Assembly: GCF_020510565.1 (NCBI RefSeq)
Contig: NZ_CP075189.1
Location: forward strand, 2,092,501-2,156,500
Length of the DNA stretch: 64,000 nucleotides
Direction: 5' to 3'
Origin: Ferribacterium limneticum
GTDB taxonomy: Bacteria; Pseudomonadota; Gammaproteobacteria; Burkholderiales; Rhodocyclaceae
Below are positions 20,953 through 30,622 of the stretch, piece after piece. A program made the position numbers and the translations under genes. Position 1 is the first letter of the stretch. Each line of letters begins with the position of its first letter. Under the pieces are notes generated by a model. That model made no database searches. It was not told the DNA's origin and saw only the letters and a list, made by a program, of their open reading frames with translations.

Positions 20953-20978
20953 AGGCCAATCTTCGGATTGGCCTTTTT
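20953..20978 (+). terminator. Terminator after tRNA-Pro
   Basis: AGGCCAATC-TTCG-GATTGGCCT followed by TTTT is a 9-bp stem with a stable UUCG tetraloop. Confidence 0.9.
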
Positions 20979-21156
20979 CGTTCATGGGGGTCGCCCTTGA
21001 TTTATTTGGCGGAGCTTGGTCTGCTCGGAGCGTTTTATTGCGCGGTCGGTTCTACCTATTAAAAGTTGACTTATGTCAGTTTTGTTTATGGATGGCATTG
21101 ATAAATAATTTCAAACAAATTAAATTGTCGCCACTCATTTAAATAAGGAGATAACC

Positions 21157-21474
21157 ATGGATCTTTCCACGCTTTCCGTCGCTCAGTTGCGCGACCTGCA
21201 ACAGCAAATTCCAACTGAAATTAAACGTCGTGAAGCTCAGGAAAAGGTTAATGTCCTGAATGAATTGCGCGCTTTTGCCAAAACCCGTGGTTATGCCATT
21301 GAGGATTTGCTGGGCAAGGAGGTCAAGGTGAAGACGGCGACCGGTAATAAGGTCAAGGTTAAATACCGTCATCCGCAAAATCTCGAACTCGAATGGACCG
21401 GTCGCGGTCGCAAGCCGAAATGGGTTGAAGCCTGGGTGGCCAATGGCGGTTCGCTGGATAATTTACTGGTCTGA
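21157..21474 (+). CDS. H-NS family nucleoid-associated protein
   Basis: This 105-residue protein has an N-terminal oligomerisation helix ([20 protein letters not shown]) and a C-terminal H-NS DNA-binding core ([20 protein letters not shown], then [16 protein letters not shown]). Proteins of this type coat AT-rich, often foreign, DNA and silence it. A clear AAGGAG site lies before the ATG. The stop is 2 bp before surE, but its own upstream region (20979-21156) is AT-rich and probably carries its promoter. Confidence 0.93.
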   Translation: MDLSTLSVAQLRDLQQQIPTEIKRREAQEKVNVLNELRAFAKTRGYAIEDLLGKEVKVKTATGNKVKVKYRHPQNLELEWTGRGRKPKWVEAWVANGGSLDNLLV

Positions 21475-21476
21475 TC

Positions 21477-22217
21477 ATGCGTATTCTGCTGAGTAACGAC
21501 GACGGCTATTTTGCGCCGGGGCTTGCTGCCCTGGCTGAGGCGCTGCACGGCCTGGGTGAGGTGGTCGTCGTTGCTCCCGAGCAGAATCGCAGCGGCGCCA
21601 GTAATTCACTGACGCTGGATCGGCCATTGTTTTTGAAAAAGGCGGCCAATGGCTTTCATTTTGTAAATGGCACGCCAACCGATTGCGTCCATTTGGCCGT
21701 TACCGGCATGCTCGATGAATTGCCGGATATTATCGTTTCGGGAATTAATAATGGTGCCAATATGGGCGACGACACGATTTATTCGGGTACCGTTGCTGCG
21801 GCAACGGAAGGTTATTTGCTCGGCATTCCCTCTATCGCCATTTCCCTGACCAACTTCGAGGGAAATAATTTTGCGACAGCCGGCCGTGTGGCCCGCGAAT
21901 TGGTTGAGCGCTTTATTCGCGATCCTATTCGCGAACCTGTTTTATTGAATGTGAATGTCCCCGATATTCCCTACGCTGAATTGAATGGCATGGAGGTGAC
22001 CCGTCTTGGCCGCCGCCATAAAGCCGAGCCGGTGGTGAAAATGACCTCGCCGCGCAATGAAACAGTTTATTGGGTCGGCGCGGCCGGCGCGGCTGCCGAT
22101 GCCGGGCCGGGTACCGATTTCAATGCCATCGAGCGCGGCGTTGTGTCGATTACCCCGTTGCAGATCGATCTGACGCACGCCGCCCAGCTTCCTTCGATTC
22201 GTCAGTGGATGAAGTGA
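21477..22217 (+). CDS. surE: 5'/3'-nucleotidase SurE
   Basis: This 246-residue metal-dependent survival phosphatase starts [20 protein letters not shown], containing the catalytic [24 protein letters not shown] and [20 protein letters not shown] are the other family motifs. It removes phosphate from nucleoside monophosphates and short polyphosphate under stress. It opens the conserved stationary-phase cluster surE-pcm-nlpD-rpoS, in which every junction here overlaps by 4 bp. Confidence 0.97.
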   Translation: MRILLSNDDGYFAPGLAALAEALHGLGEVVVVAPEQNRSGASNSLTLDRPLFLKKAANGFHFVNGTPTDCVHLAVTGMLDELPDIIVSGINNGANMGDDTIYSGTVAAATEGYLLGIPSIAISLTNFEGNNFATAGRVARELVERFIRDPIREPVLLNVNVPDIPYAELNGMEVTRLGRRHKAEPVVKMTSPRNETVYWVGAAGAAADAGPGTDFNAIERGVVSITPLQIDLTHAAQLPSIRQWMK

Positions 22218-22876
22218 GTCATGGTGTGTTGAACGGTATCGGCATGACGTCGCAGCGCACCCGGGCGCGGATGATCGAGCGCCTGCGCGAAAAGGGAATC
22301 CGCAACGAAACCGTCCTCAAGGCGATGGCTGCCGTTCCGCGCCACGTCTTCGTCGAGGAGGCGCTGGCCTCGCGGGCCTACGAAGACACTGCGCTGCCGC
22401 TTGGCATGGGGCAGACCATTTCGCAGCCCTATGTCGTGGCACGCATGATCGAACTGCTCCTCAACGGCCGCAAGACCTTGGGCAAGACACTCGAGATCGG
22501 TGCTGGCTGCGGTTACCAGGCTGCGGTGTTGGCCCAGCTGACCAACGAAGTCTATGCCGTCGAGCGACTGGCGCCCTTGCTCGAAAAGGCCAAGGCAAAC
22601 ATGCGCACCCTGCAGCAGTTCAATGTTCGCCTTAAGCACGCCGATGGCCAGTTCGGTTTGCCCGAGGCCGGGCCGTTTGACAGTATCATCGTGGCAGCAG
22701 CCGGGGCCAGTGTGCCGCCCGCGCTACTCCAGCAACTTGCGCCAGATGGGCGCCTGGTCTTGCCAGTGGGGGCTGCTGAGCAGTATCTTAGCTTCATAGA
22801 ACACACGCCTCAGGGATATGTCGAAACCCGGCTTGATGCCGTGCGTTTCGTCCCGCTACTTTCAGGAACGCAATGA
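22214..22876 (+). CDS. pcm: Protein-L-isoaspartate O-methyltransferase
   Basis: This SAM-dependent enzyme of about 220 residues repairs isoaspartyl damage. The GTG at 22214 overlaps the surE stop (GTGA) and gives [20 protein letters not shown]; an ATG at 22244 is the alternative. [20 protein letters not shown] and [20 protein letters not shown] are the substrate-binding segments; [17 protein letters not shown] is the SAM motif. Its end overlaps nlpD. Confidence 0.95.
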   Translation: MSHGVLNGIGMTSQRTRARMIERLREKGIRNETVLKAMAAVPRHVFVEEALASRAYEDTALPLGMGQTISQPYVVARMIELLLNGRKTLGKTLEIGAGCGYQAAVLAQLTNEVYAVERLAPLLEKAKANMRTLQQFNVRLKHADGQFGLPEAGPFDSIIVAAAGASVPPALLQQLAPDGRLVLPVGAAEQYLSFIEHTPQGYVETRLDAVRFVPLLSGTQ

Positions 22877-23778
22877 TTCGAATCGTCGCCGTCGTTTTCC
22901 CCGTACTGTTTTTGGCTGGCTGTATTTCCCAGCAGCCGGTACCGGCGGTCGATCGCTCGACCTCCAAGGCCGCTGTCCAGCCCGCCGGTCCGGGCTATTA
23001 CACGGTCAAGCGCGGCGACACCCTGTACCGCATTGCACTGGAGCACGGTCAGGATCATCGCGATGTCGCCAGTTGGAACAATATCGCCAACCCGTCATCG
23101 ATCAAGGAAGGCCAGATCCTGCGCGTTGCACCGCCGGGTGCTGCTGCCGAACCTGTCGCTGATGGTGCCGTCACCAAACCGATTGAAGTTGGCTCCGCAG
23201 TCGAGTCTCGCTCGCTCGATCAGCCGGCCGGCAGTGTCGCAGTTGCCCAGCAAAATGGCGCACTGAAGCGTGAGCCGCGTGTCGGCAAGGAACCGTATTC
23301 GGATGAAGCCTACGCCCGCCTGAACAAGGTCGGCGGCGACACCGTCAAGCCGGCCGAAATCAAGCCAGAAGTGAAGCCCGAGGCAGCCCCGGCCGTTGCC
23401 ACCAGCCCCGACGATGTGCCCTGGATGTGGCCGACATCGGCCAGGCTCTCGGCACCGTATAGCGATGGCGGCAACAAGGGCCTGGACTTCGCCGGCAAGG
23501 CCGGTGATCCCGTCCTGGCTGCCGGCGACGGCAAGGTCGTCTATGCCGGCAGCGGCCTGCGCGGCTTTGGCGAACTGGTCATCGTCAAGCACAACGCCAC
23601 CTATCTGTCGGCCTACGCCCACAACCGCAAAATCCTCGTCAAGGAAGGCCAGCAGGTCAGCCGCGGCCAGAAGATTGCCGAGATGGGCAATACCGATGCC
23701 GACTCGGTCAAGCTGCATTTTGAAATCCGCAAACAGGGCAAGCCGGTCGACCCGGCGCTGTATCTGCCGAAAAGATGA
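22873..23778 (+). CDS. nlpD: NlpD-type lipoprotein (LysM plus degenerate LytM)
   Basis: This 301-residue outer-membrane lipoprotein has the lipobox LFLAGC at residues 14-19. A LysM peptidoglycan-binding domain ([20 protein letters not shown]) is near residues 42-85. After a Pro/Ala-rich linker comes a LytM (M23) domain. The first zinc histidine is absent (NKGLDFAG instead of HxGxD), while YAHN and LHFEIR remain. As in E. coli NlpD, this should be a non-catalytic activator of an amidase at the septum. In many bacteria a main rpoS promoter lies inside nlpD. Confidence 0.93.
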   Translation: MIRIVAVVFPVLFLAGCISQQPVPAVDRSTSKAAVQPAGPGYYTVKRGDTLYRIALEHGQDHRDVASWNNIANPSSIKEGQILRVAPPGAAAEPVADGAVTKPIEVGSAVESRSLDQPAGSVAVAQQNGALKREPRVGKEPYSDEAYARLNKVGGDTVKPAEIKPEVKPEAAPAVATSPDDVPWMWPTSARLSAPYSDGGNKGLDFAGKAGDPVLAAGDGKVVYAGSGLRGFGELVIVKHNATYLSAYAHNRKILVKEGQQVSRGQKIAEMGNTDADSVKLHFEIRKQGKPVDPALYLPKR

Positions 23779-24719
23779 GCAATATCGGCGAGGGCTTGGA
23801 TGATGAATTCGAGGAGCAGCCCGATGACTCGGTCCTGCTGCCAGAGCCCGAGCTACCCGAGCCTGAAGTCGCCATTCCGGAAATCGAGCTGCTCGAGGAC
23901 GTTACCCAGCTTTACCTGAGCGAGATCGGGGCCAAGCCGCTGCTCACCCCGGAACAGGAACTGGCCACGACGCGGCTCGTTCGTGCCGGTGATTTCGCCG
24001 CCCGCCAGCGCATGATCGAGCACAACCTGCGGCTCGTCGTGAATATTGCCAAGCACTACCTGAATCGGGGCATTCCGTTGCTCGACCTGATCGAGGAAGG
24101 CAATCTCGGTTTGATCCACGCGCTGGAAAAATTCGATCCGGAACGCGGTTTCCGCTTCTCGACCTACGCCACCTGGTGGATACGGCAGAACATCGAGCGC
24201 GGCATCATGAACCAGTCGCGCACCATTCGCTTGCCGGTGCATATCATCAAGGAAATCAATGTCGTCCTGCGCGCCATGCGTCATCTGGAGTCGGCCGACA
24301 AGCGGGATTCGACGGTCGAGCGGATTGCGGCGCTGATCGACTGGCCGGTCGAGGACGTGCGGCGCACGCTGTTGCTCAACGAACATATCGCCTCGCTCGA
24401 TGCGCCGCTCGACATCGATCCCAGCCACACCATCGCCGAAGTCATTGCCGACGATGGCGGTGGCGATCCCGAGTCATTGCTGCAATTGAGCGAAGTCGGT
24501 TCATTGGTCGGCGACTGGCTGGATCAACTGACCGAGCGCCAGCGTTCGGTCATCGAGCGTCGCTATGGCTTGAATGGCGCCGATGTGGCAACGCTCGATG
24601 TCATCGCCCACGATCTGGCGCTGACCCGCGAGCGGGTCCGGCAGATTCAGATGGAAGGTCTGGATCGCCTGCGCAAGATCATCAAGCGCGGCAATATCTC
24701 TCGCGATTCTCTGTTGTAG
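23775..24719 (+). CDS. rpoS: RNA polymerase sigma factor RpoS
   Basis: This 314-residue sigma-70 group 2 factor is the master of the stationary-phase and general stress response. An acidic, Pro/Glu-rich N terminus (residues 1-45) precedes region 1.2 (DVTQLYLSEIGAKPLLTPEQ). Region 2 follows (NLRLVVNIAKHYLNRGIPLL, DLIEEGNLGLIHALEKFDP, FRFSTYATWWIRQNIERGIM). Regions 3 and 4 end with the helix-turn-helix LALTRERVRQIQMEGLDRLR. It overlaps nlpD by 4 bp. Its last 38 bp overlap the convergent mltB frame. Confidence 0.97.
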   Translation: MSNIGEGLDDEFEEQPDDSVLLPEPELPEPEVAIPEIELLEDVTQLYLSEIGAKPLLTPEQELATTRLVRAGDFAARQRMIEHNLRLVVNIAKHYLNRGIPLLDLIEEGNLGLIHALEKFDPERGFRFSTYATWWIRQNIERGIMNQSRTIRLPVHIIKEINVVLRAMRHLESADKRDSTVERIAALIDWPVEDVRRTLLLNEHIASLDAPLDIDPSHTIAEVIADDGGGDPESLLQLSEVGSLVGDWLDQLTERQRSVIERRYGLNGADVATLDVIAHDLALTRERVRQIQMEGLDRLRKIIKRGNISRDSLL

Positions 24720-25728
24720 CCGCGCACATCCGGCCGCGGATTTCTTCGGCCAGCTGGAAAACCGACATGGCGTAGAAGCTCGATCGGTTGTAGCGCGTGA
24801 TGACGTAGAAATTCTCGAATCCCAACCAGTATTCCGTCTCGCGCCCCGGTGAGACGAGGTCGATCAGCGCCGCCGTCGTCTGCGGGTCGATGTTGGCGCG
24901 GATGCCTTGGTCGGCCAGATCGGCGACCTTGAGGCTGGGACGGATGCCGGCCTGAATCAGCCCGGCCTCGGGCGTCCCTGCCGTCATGGCCGGCACGGTG
25001 ATGGGCTGCCCCGCTTGCCAGCCATGTTGCTCAAGAAAGCGGGCGACGCTGCCGATGGCATCGTCGACGCTGTTGCCGAGATCGACGCGCTGATCGCCGT
25101 CGAAATCGACAGCGTAGCGGCGCTGACTGCCCGGCATGAATTGCGGGATGCCGATGGCGCCGGCAAAGGAGCCTTTGACAGCCATTGGGTCGAGATTGTT
25201 TTCACGGGCCAGCAGCAGAAATTGTTCGAGTTCGGTGCGGAAAAACTCGGCTCGCCGCGGGTAATTGAAAGCCAGCGTGGACAGCGCCTCGAAGACACGG
25301 AAGCCGCCCGTGTTGCGGCCGTATTCGGTTTCGACACCGATGATGGCGACGATGATTTCCTCGGGAACGCCATAGAGTGCCGAGGCCTTGGCCAGTTGCC
25401 CGGCGTTTTCCTGCCAGAAGGCGACACCGCCATCGATGCGCCGCTCGTTCAGGAAGCGCGGCCGGTAGCGTTCCCACGAGCGCTGCAGCGGCGAGGCGGG
25501 CGGCTGGATCAGCTTGAGGACGGTGGCGTTCGGGCGGGTCTGGGCGAACTGGCTGATCAACTCGTCGGCCTTGAAACCGTGGCGGCTTTCGAGGTCGCGG
25601 GCGAATTCGATGGCGGCCGGATCGTCGGCGAAGCTTGGCGTGTTGGTCTTGGAGTTCGGGCCGGCATGGGCCAGCGAGGTCAGTGCTGCGAGGAGCAGTG
25701 GGGCAAGCGTCAGTTTCAGGTTCATCAT
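24682..25728 (-). CDS. mltB: Membrane-bound lytic murein transglycosylase B
   Basis: This 348-residue exported enzyme cleaves the glycan strand with 1,6-anhydro ring formation. The signal peptide is MMNLKLTLAPLLLAALTSLA; a Cys for lipidation is not evident. The catalytic glutamate is in AIIGVETEYGRNTGGFRVFE. SFAGAIGIPQFMPGSQRRYA and DFDGDQRVDLGNSVDDAIGS are standard MltB segments. The start overlaps the stop of the transglutaminase gene (ATGATGA). The C terminus (RMCAATTENRERYCRA) runs 38 bp antisense into rpoS. Confidence 0.93.
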   Translation of the reverse strand: MMNLKLTLAPLLLAALTSLAHAGPNSKTNTPSFADDPAAIEFARDLESRHGFKADELISQFAQTRPNATVLKLIQPPASPLQRSWERYRPRFLNERRIDGGVAFWQENAGQLAKASALYGVPEEIIVAIIGVETEYGRNTGGFRVFEALSTLAFNYPRRAEFFRTELEQFLLLARENNLDPMAVKGSFAGAIGIPQFMPGSQRRYAVDFDGDQRVDLGNSVDDAIGSVARFLEQHGWQAGQPITVPAMTAGTPEAGLIQAGIRPSLKVADLADQGIRANIDPQTTAALIDLVSPGRETEYWLGFENFYVITRYNRSSFYAMSVFQLAEEIRGRMCAATTENRERYCRA

Positions 25729-27659
25729 CGCAATTGCGCGATGGCGTCGCGCAGTATTTTCAGGTGTTGGTCGGTGTTGCCGTAGCGCGCTACCAGGTAG
25801 GCGTCGACCACGCGCTGGAAAGCTTCGGCCAGTTCCGGGCGCTGTTCGCGAACGCGTCGGGCCAGTTCCATTGGCGTTTCCCACGGCGCGCAGTCTACCT
25901 TTGTTCGCGCCAGATGTCGCAGTGCCTTGTGCCACAGGCGAACGACCGGGTCGCGTTCCGGCTGTTTGTAGAGCGCCCAGGCCATGAGGCCGGCGACGAG
26001 CAGGCCGCAGGTGCTGCCCAGCGCGATGGCCAGGCTGCGCCAGTCGGTATCGGACAAACCTAGGCGGGCCAGCAGTTCCCGCTGGCGTTGCGGGTCGTAG
26101 CCGAGCACGCCCTGGTTCCAGGCATTGTTGATGGCTTCCCAGCGGTAACGCAGTGTCCTGATCCAGTCGGCGCGCAGCTGGATGAGCATGGGCAACGGCT
26201 CGCCGAAACCTAGCGCACCGGCGATGCCGGTTTCGATACGGTTGGGCGACACGGCGGCGGTTGGGTCAATGCGAACCCAGCCCTTGCCGGCCAGCCAGAC
26301 TTCAGCCCAGGCATGGGCGTCGGACTGGCGGACTACGAGGTATTGATCGAGCGGATTGAATTCGCCGCCCTGATAGCCACCGACGACGCGGGCCGGAATG
26401 CCGGCGGCGCGCATGAGGGTGACGAACGCGGCGGCGTAGTGTTCGCAGAAACCGCGTTTGCTCCGGAAGAGGAAATCGTCGATGCCGTGCTGGCCGAGGA
26501 GTGGCGGCTGGAGCGTGTAGGTGAATTCGGCATTGAACAGGGCGAGGGCCTTGGCGATGACGGCCTCGGGCGGATTGCCGGCGCGCCACTGAGTGGCCAG
26601 GGCGCGGGTTTGCGGATTGCCGCTGGCCGGCAGGGCGAGGTTGCGGCGCAGCACCGTCGGGTCTTCGCTCGTATTGAGGCGGTAGTCGAGGCTGGCGGAC
26701 AGGCGGAGGCGTATTCGCTCGTTGATCGCGTTCTGCCTGGTGGCGGTCATCGTTCCGTTCAGGTAGGTTTCGGCTGGCAGCGCGACGGGCGCGTCGAGGG
26801 CCAGCAGCCAGCGCTGGTTGTGGGCTTCCAGCGTGGTTTCGTAGCCGATGGGCGGCGACAGGCTTTCGAGCTGAGCAGCGGGCTGGCGGCCTTTGTACAA
26901 GTGCCAGGTCGTGCCATCGAATTGCTCCATGACCGGGCCGCGCCAGTAGAGCTTCTGCCTGGGGGGCAGCGGTCCGTCGAAGCGGACACGAAAGGCGATG
27001 TCCCCGTTTTGGACCAGTTGCGCGATGCTACCCGGCGTCATCGTGTCGGACAGCCCGGTTTTGCCGGTGAAGGCATCCGAAGGCAAGCCCCAGAGTGGCC
27101 CGGAGATGCGCGGGAAAAGCAGAAATAGCACGAGCATGAAAGGGATGGCCTGCAGGCAGAGTACGCCGGCGTAGCGCAGGGTTTCGCGTGGGCGGCTCGA
27201 CGGGCCGCCGTGCAGGCGAATTAGCGTCGCCGTGACGAGCCACATCGCGGCGAGTAGCCAGATACCGGTCGGGATGCTTTGCGAGTAGAGGTAGTGGGTG
27301 AGGAGCAGGAAGTAGCCGAGGGTGACGACGACCATCGCGTCGCGCCGCGATTTCAGTTCGAGCAGCTTCATGGTCATGAACATGACCAGCATGGCGACCC
27401 CGGCGTCGCGCCCGAACAGGGTGTGGAATTCGAGCAGGATGCCGGCACTGCCGGCGCCGACCAGCGGAATCAATATCCAGCGGCCGGGCAGGCGCTGGTC
27501 TTTCCACCACAGCCAGACGGCCCACAGCAGCAGGGCGCCGGCCACCGAACTGAGCCAGAGCGGCTGGTGCATGAAGTGCGGCGCCGTGGTGGCCAGTGCC
27601 GTGGCGAAGAGCCAGGGCGTGGCGTGGCGGTCGAGGGCTTCGTGGGCCGGCGTGCTCAT
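25725..27659 (-). CDS. DUF3488/transglutaminase-like membrane protein (TgpA type)
   Basis: This 644-residue inner-membrane protein has several transmembrane helices in its first ~180 residues. A large periplasmic region ends in a transglutaminase-like domain with the Cys in KRGFCEHYAAAFVTLMRAAG, the His in SDAHAWAEVWL and the Asp in WVRIDPTAAV. One more helix (LAIALGSTCGLLVAGLMAWA) and a cytoplasmic tail follow. Proteins like Pseudomonas TgpA are needed for growth and may remodel the envelope. The start at 27659 overlaps the DUF58 stop (ATGA). It is part of moxR-DUF58-tgpA-mltB. Confidence 0.92.
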   Translation of the reverse strand: MSTPAHEALDRHATPWLFATALATTAPHFMHQPLWLSSVAGALLLWAVWLWWKDQRLPGRWILIPLVGAGSAGILLEFHTLFGRDAGVAMLVMFMTMKLLELKSRRDAMVVVTLGYFLLLTHYLYSQSIPTGIWLLAAMWLVTATLIRLHGGPSSRPRETLRYAGVLCLQAIPFMLVLFLLFPRISGPLWGLPSDAFTGKTGLSDTMTPGSIAQLVQNGDIAFRVRFDGPLPPRQKLYWRGPVMEQFDGTTWHLYKGRQPAAQLESLSPPIGYETTLEAHNQRWLLALDAPVALPAETYLNGTMTATRQNAINERIRLRLSASLDYRLNTSEDPTVLRRNLALPASGNPQTRALATQWRAGNPPEAVIAKALALFNAEFTYTLQPPLLGQHGIDDFLFRSKRGFCEHYAAAFVTLMRAAGIPARVVGGYQGGEFNPLDQYLVVRQSDAHAWAEVWLAGKGWVRIDPTAAVSPNRIETGIAGALGFGEPLPMLIQLRADWIRTLRYRWEAINNAWNQGVLGYDPQRQRELLARLGLSDTDWRSLAIALGSTCGLLVAGLMAWALYKQPERDPVVRLWHKALRHLARTKVDCAPWETPMELARRVREQRPELAEAFQRVVDAYLVARYGNTDQHLKILRDAIAQLR

Positions 27660-28606
27660 GGCTGGCAGAGGGCGAGGGCTTCGAGGCAAAGCTGGCGATG
27701 CCGCTCGCCGCTGCCGGTCGGGATGTCGACGCCGGGCAGGCGCAGGCCGTAATGGGCGTCGGCGGCATCGGCGGCGAGCACCCAGCCGGTCAGGATGCCG
27801 ATGCGGGTTTCGTTGGCCAGGCCGGCGTCGGTGAGTTGCCAGTCAAGCATCAGTTCAACCTGCGCACCGCCGGCGAATTGTTTGATCAGCAGCGGGCCGT
27901 TGGCGTTGCGGGCGCTGGCTTTCCAGGCGACGTGGCGCGGCGAGTCGGCTGGCTGGCGTGCGCGGAATCCGGCGAAGTCCTCCTGGCCGCCGTCGCCAGT
28001 GCGCTCACCGCCGACTGGTGTTGGCGAGGCAAGAGGCAGCGGGGCGGCGATCGGCTGCGGATAGACCAGGCAGCGCATGGCCGGTTGCAGGTAGGCCCAA
28101 GCGGTAAACAGGCCGAGCGGATAGCGCGTCGACAGGCGGACGCGTGGTAGGGGCAGCCAGCCACGCTTTCGGGCGCTGACCGGAATGTTCAATTTTGTGC
28201 TTTTTTTCCGGTTGACCGTGGCAAACACCGGGTGGCCGCTTTCGGCTTCCAATTCGAGCCCGAGGCGCGGGGTCGGGCGGTCGTTGTCGAGTGTGATCTG
28301 GAAATGCGCCGTTTCGCCAGCAAAAACCGGCGCGCTACGTCCCGGCGTGATGACCAGCCCGTGCAGGTTGCGAAAGGTGTGGATCATGCCGACGATGCCC
28401 AGCCCGACCAGCAGGAAAACCAGCGCATGGCCGAGCGCAAGGTTGTAGTTGATGGCGCCGATCAGCATGACGATGAGTGCCAGGGCGTAGAGCAGGCCGC
28501 CGCGCGAGGGGATGATGAAAACGCGCCGTTGGCCGAGGCGCAGCGGCGCCGTGCCGTCGCTGTGCCAGCGAAACAGTTTTTGCTGCAGGGTGGCGACGAT
28601 GCCCAC
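27656..28606 (-). CDS. DUF58 domain protein
   Basis: This 316-residue protein has two N-terminal transmembrane helices (LLYALALIVMLIGAINYNLA, ALVFLLVGLGIVGMIH). The DUF58 signature is FRARQPADSPRHVAWKASAR, and VELMLDWQL fits a VWA-like fold. DUF58 proteins act with MoxR ATPases. Residues about 128-141 (FATVNRKKSTKLNI) are encoded by a dispersed 41-bp repeat, an insertion between beta strands that is unlikely in the ancestral family. It lies between moxR and tgpA. Confidence 0.9.
   Translation of the reverse strand: MGIVATLQQKLFRWHSDGTAPLRLGQRRVFIIPSRGGLLYALALIVMLIGAINYNLALGHALVFLLVGLGIVGMIHTFRNLHGLVITPGRSAPVFAGETAHFQITLDNDRPTPRLGLELEAESGHPVFATVNRKKSTKLNIPVSARKRGWLPLPRVRLSTRYPLGLFTAWAYLQPAMRCLVYPQPIAAPLPLASPTPVGGERTGDGGQEDFAGFRARQPADSPRHVAWKASARNANGPLLIKQFAGGAQVELMLDWQLTDAGLANETRIGILTGWVLAADAADAHYGLRLPGVDIPTGSGERHRQLCLEALALCQP
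28185..28225 (+). repeat. 41-bp dispersed repeat, copy 4 (inside the DUF58 gene)
   Basis: The copy has the core CCGGTTGACCGTGGCAAA after a T-rich first half. It is antisense to the gene but read in frame as 14 residues of the DUF58 protein. Confidence 0.8.
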
Positions 28607-28611
28607 GGAAC

Positions 28612-29562
28612 TCAGGGAATGGCGACGCTGCGGATCAGGGCGGCGATATCCTCGGCCTGCGCGTAGCCGCCACCTTGCGCCGAGCGCAGACGGTGTCGGG
28701 CGACGGCCGGGAGCACGGCCTGGACGTCGTCGGGCAGGACCATGTCACGCCCGGCAAGCCAGGCCCAGGCGCGGGCGGCGGCAAGCAGGGCAAGGCCGGC
28801 GCGTGGCGACAGGCCGTGCTGGAAGGTGGGATTCTGCCGCGTCGCCTCGACCAGCGCCTGGACGTAATCGATGAGCGGGCCGGCCGCGTGGATGGCTGAG
28901 GCTTCCTGCTGCAGGGCCGGCAGATCATCGGGTGTAAGCAATGGCGTCAGTTCCTCGACTCGGCGACGCTGGCCGCCGGCGGCGAGCAGGGCGCGTTCGG
29001 CCGCGCGGTCCGGGTAGCCGAGTTCGAGGCGCATGAGGAAGCGGTCGAGCTGCGATTCGGGTAGCGGAAAGGTACCGATCTGGTGCGCCGGGTTCTGCGT
29101 CGCGATGACGAAAAAGGGTGTCGGCAGCATCCGCGTCTGGCCCTCGGCCGTGACCTGGCCTTCCTCCATGGCTTCGAGCAGGGCGCTCTGCGTTTTCGGC
29201 GTGGCGCGATTGATTTCGTCGGCGAGTACCAGTTGGGCGAAGACCGGACCGGGCAGGAAACGGAAGTCGCTCCGGTCGCGCTCGAAGACCGAAACGCCGG
29301 TGATGTCGGCCGGCAGCAGATCACTGGTGAACTGGATGCGCGAAAACTGCAGCCCGAGCAGCCGGGCCAGCGTGTGGGCCAGCGTCGTCTTGCCCATGCC
29401 CGGCAGGTCTTCGATGAGCAAATGGCCGTTGGCCAGCAGGCAGGCGATGGCCAGCCGGATTTCGTGATCCTTGCCGAGGATGATCCGGCCAGCCTGCTCG
29501 AGAACGTCATCGAATGCCCGCGGGCGACCGGCGAGGCCGGAAAGTGTGCTTTTCAACATCAT
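28612..29562 (-). CDS. MoxR-family AAA+ ATPase
   Basis: This 316-residue ATPase has Walker A in IEDLPGMGKTTLAHTLARLL, Walker B in QLVLADEINRATPKTQSALL, sensor 1 near FFVIATQNPAHQIG, and an arginine-finger region LDRFLMRLELGYP. MoxR proteins act as chaperones for VWA/DUF58 partners, often activating enzyme complexes or envelope functions. It is first in the minus-strand cluster with DUF58, TgpA-type and MltB genes. Confidence 0.93.
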   Translation of the reverse strand: MMLKSTLSGLAGRPRAFDDVLEQAGRIILGKDHEIRLAIACLLANGHLLIEDLPGMGKTTLAHTLARLLGLQFSRIQFTSDLLPADITGVSVFERDRSDFRFLPGPVFAQLVLADEINRATPKTQSALLEAMEEGQVTAEGQTRMLPTPFFVIATQNPAHQIGTFPLPESQLDRFLMRLELGYPDRAAERALLAAGGQRRRVEELTPLLTPDDLPALQQEASAIHAAGPLIDYVQALVEATRQNPTFQHGLSPRAGLALLAAARAWAWLAGRDMVLPDDVQAVLPAVARHRLRSAQGGGYAQAEDIAALIRSVAIP

Positions 29563-29679
29563 ATGATTCCGCAGTGTCTGTCCAAACCCATTCTAATGCT
29601 TGAAGCGGCGCGGTGAATGGGACGATAATGACAATTCGACGTGCGCCGTTTTGTGCGCCGCTTCGCAGAGAGAGAACAA

Positions 29680-30606
29680 GTGACGACCACTGCCATCATC
29701 ACCCATCGTGACTGCCAGTTGCACGACATGGGTTCGCATCACCCGGAATGCCCGCAGCGTCTGACCGCCATCAATGATCACCTGATCGCCCAGGGGATCG
29801 ACGCCTATTTCGTCTACTACGACGCGCCGCTCGCCACTTTCGAACAACTGATGCGCGTCCATCCTGCTTCGCATCTCGAACGCCTCAAGCGTGCCTCGCC
29901 GGAACTGGGCGTCGTGCACCTCGATCCCGATACCGCGATGAATCCGCATACCTGGCAGGCCGCGCTGCGTGCCGCCGGCTCCGGCTGCCTGGCCGTCGAC
30001 CTCGTCATGAAGGGCGAAATCGAAAACGGCTTCTGTGCAGTGCGACCGCCCGGTCATCACTGCGAAAAAGCCAACCCGATGGGTTTTTGCTTCTTCAACA
30101 ACGTCGGCGTTGCCGCCAAGCATGCCCTCGTCGCCCACGGCCTGGAGCGCGTGGCAATCATCGACTTCGACGTCCATCACGGTAACGGCACCGAAGACTG
30201 CTTTGCCGGTGACGAGCAGGTGCTCATGTGCTCCATCTTCCAGCACCCGTTCTACCCGTACAGCGGTACCGACAAGCCGGCTGCCAACATGTGCAACGTG
30301 CCACTCGCTTCCGGTTGTGGCGGCGAAGAGTTTCGCGATGCCGTCAGCCAGGTCTGGATGCCGCGCCTGCGTGAATTCAAGCCGCAGATGATCCTCATCT
30401 CGGCCGGCTTCGACGCCCACTTCGAGGACGACATGGGCAACCTGCGCTTCCTCGAAAAGGACTATGCCTGGGTCACCGATCAGCTCAAGCAGCTGGCCGC
30501 CGAAATGTGCAACAAGCGCATCGTCTCGATGCTCGAAGGCGGCTACGTGATGACCTCGCTGGCCCGTAGTGTTGGCGCCCATCTGCGCTCGCTGGCCGAT
30601 CTCTAG
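29680..30606 (+). CDS. Histone-deacetylase-family amidohydrolase
   Basis: This zinc enzyme of about 308 residues belongs to the class II-like bacterial HDAC/acetylpolyamine amidohydrolase family. The proposed GTG start (VTTTAIITHRDCQLHDMGSH) follows an AGAGAGAA site; a longer frame from 29641 is less likely. Zinc and charge-relay residues appear in RPPGHHCEKANPMGFCFFNN and AIIDFDVHHGNGTEDCF, and ILISAGFDAH holds another zinc ligand. The substrate is unknown. It is divergent from moxR. Confidence 0.9.
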   Translation: MTTTAIITHRDCQLHDMGSHHPECPQRLTAINDHLIAQGIDAYFVYYDAPLATFEQLMRVHPASHLERLKRASPELGVVHLDPDTAMNPHTWQAALRAAGSGCLAVDLVMKGEIENGFCAVRPPGHHCEKANPMGFCFFNNVGVAAKHALVAHGLERVAIIDFDVHHGNGTEDCFAGDEQVLMCSIFQHPFYPYSGTDKPAANMCNVPLASGCGGEEFRDAVSQVWMPRLREFKPQMILISAGFDAHFEDDMGNLRFLEKDYAWVTDQLKQLAAEMCNKRIVSMLEGGYVMTSLARSVGAHLRSLADL

Positions 30607-30622
30607 CCACTGTTTTCTTTCG

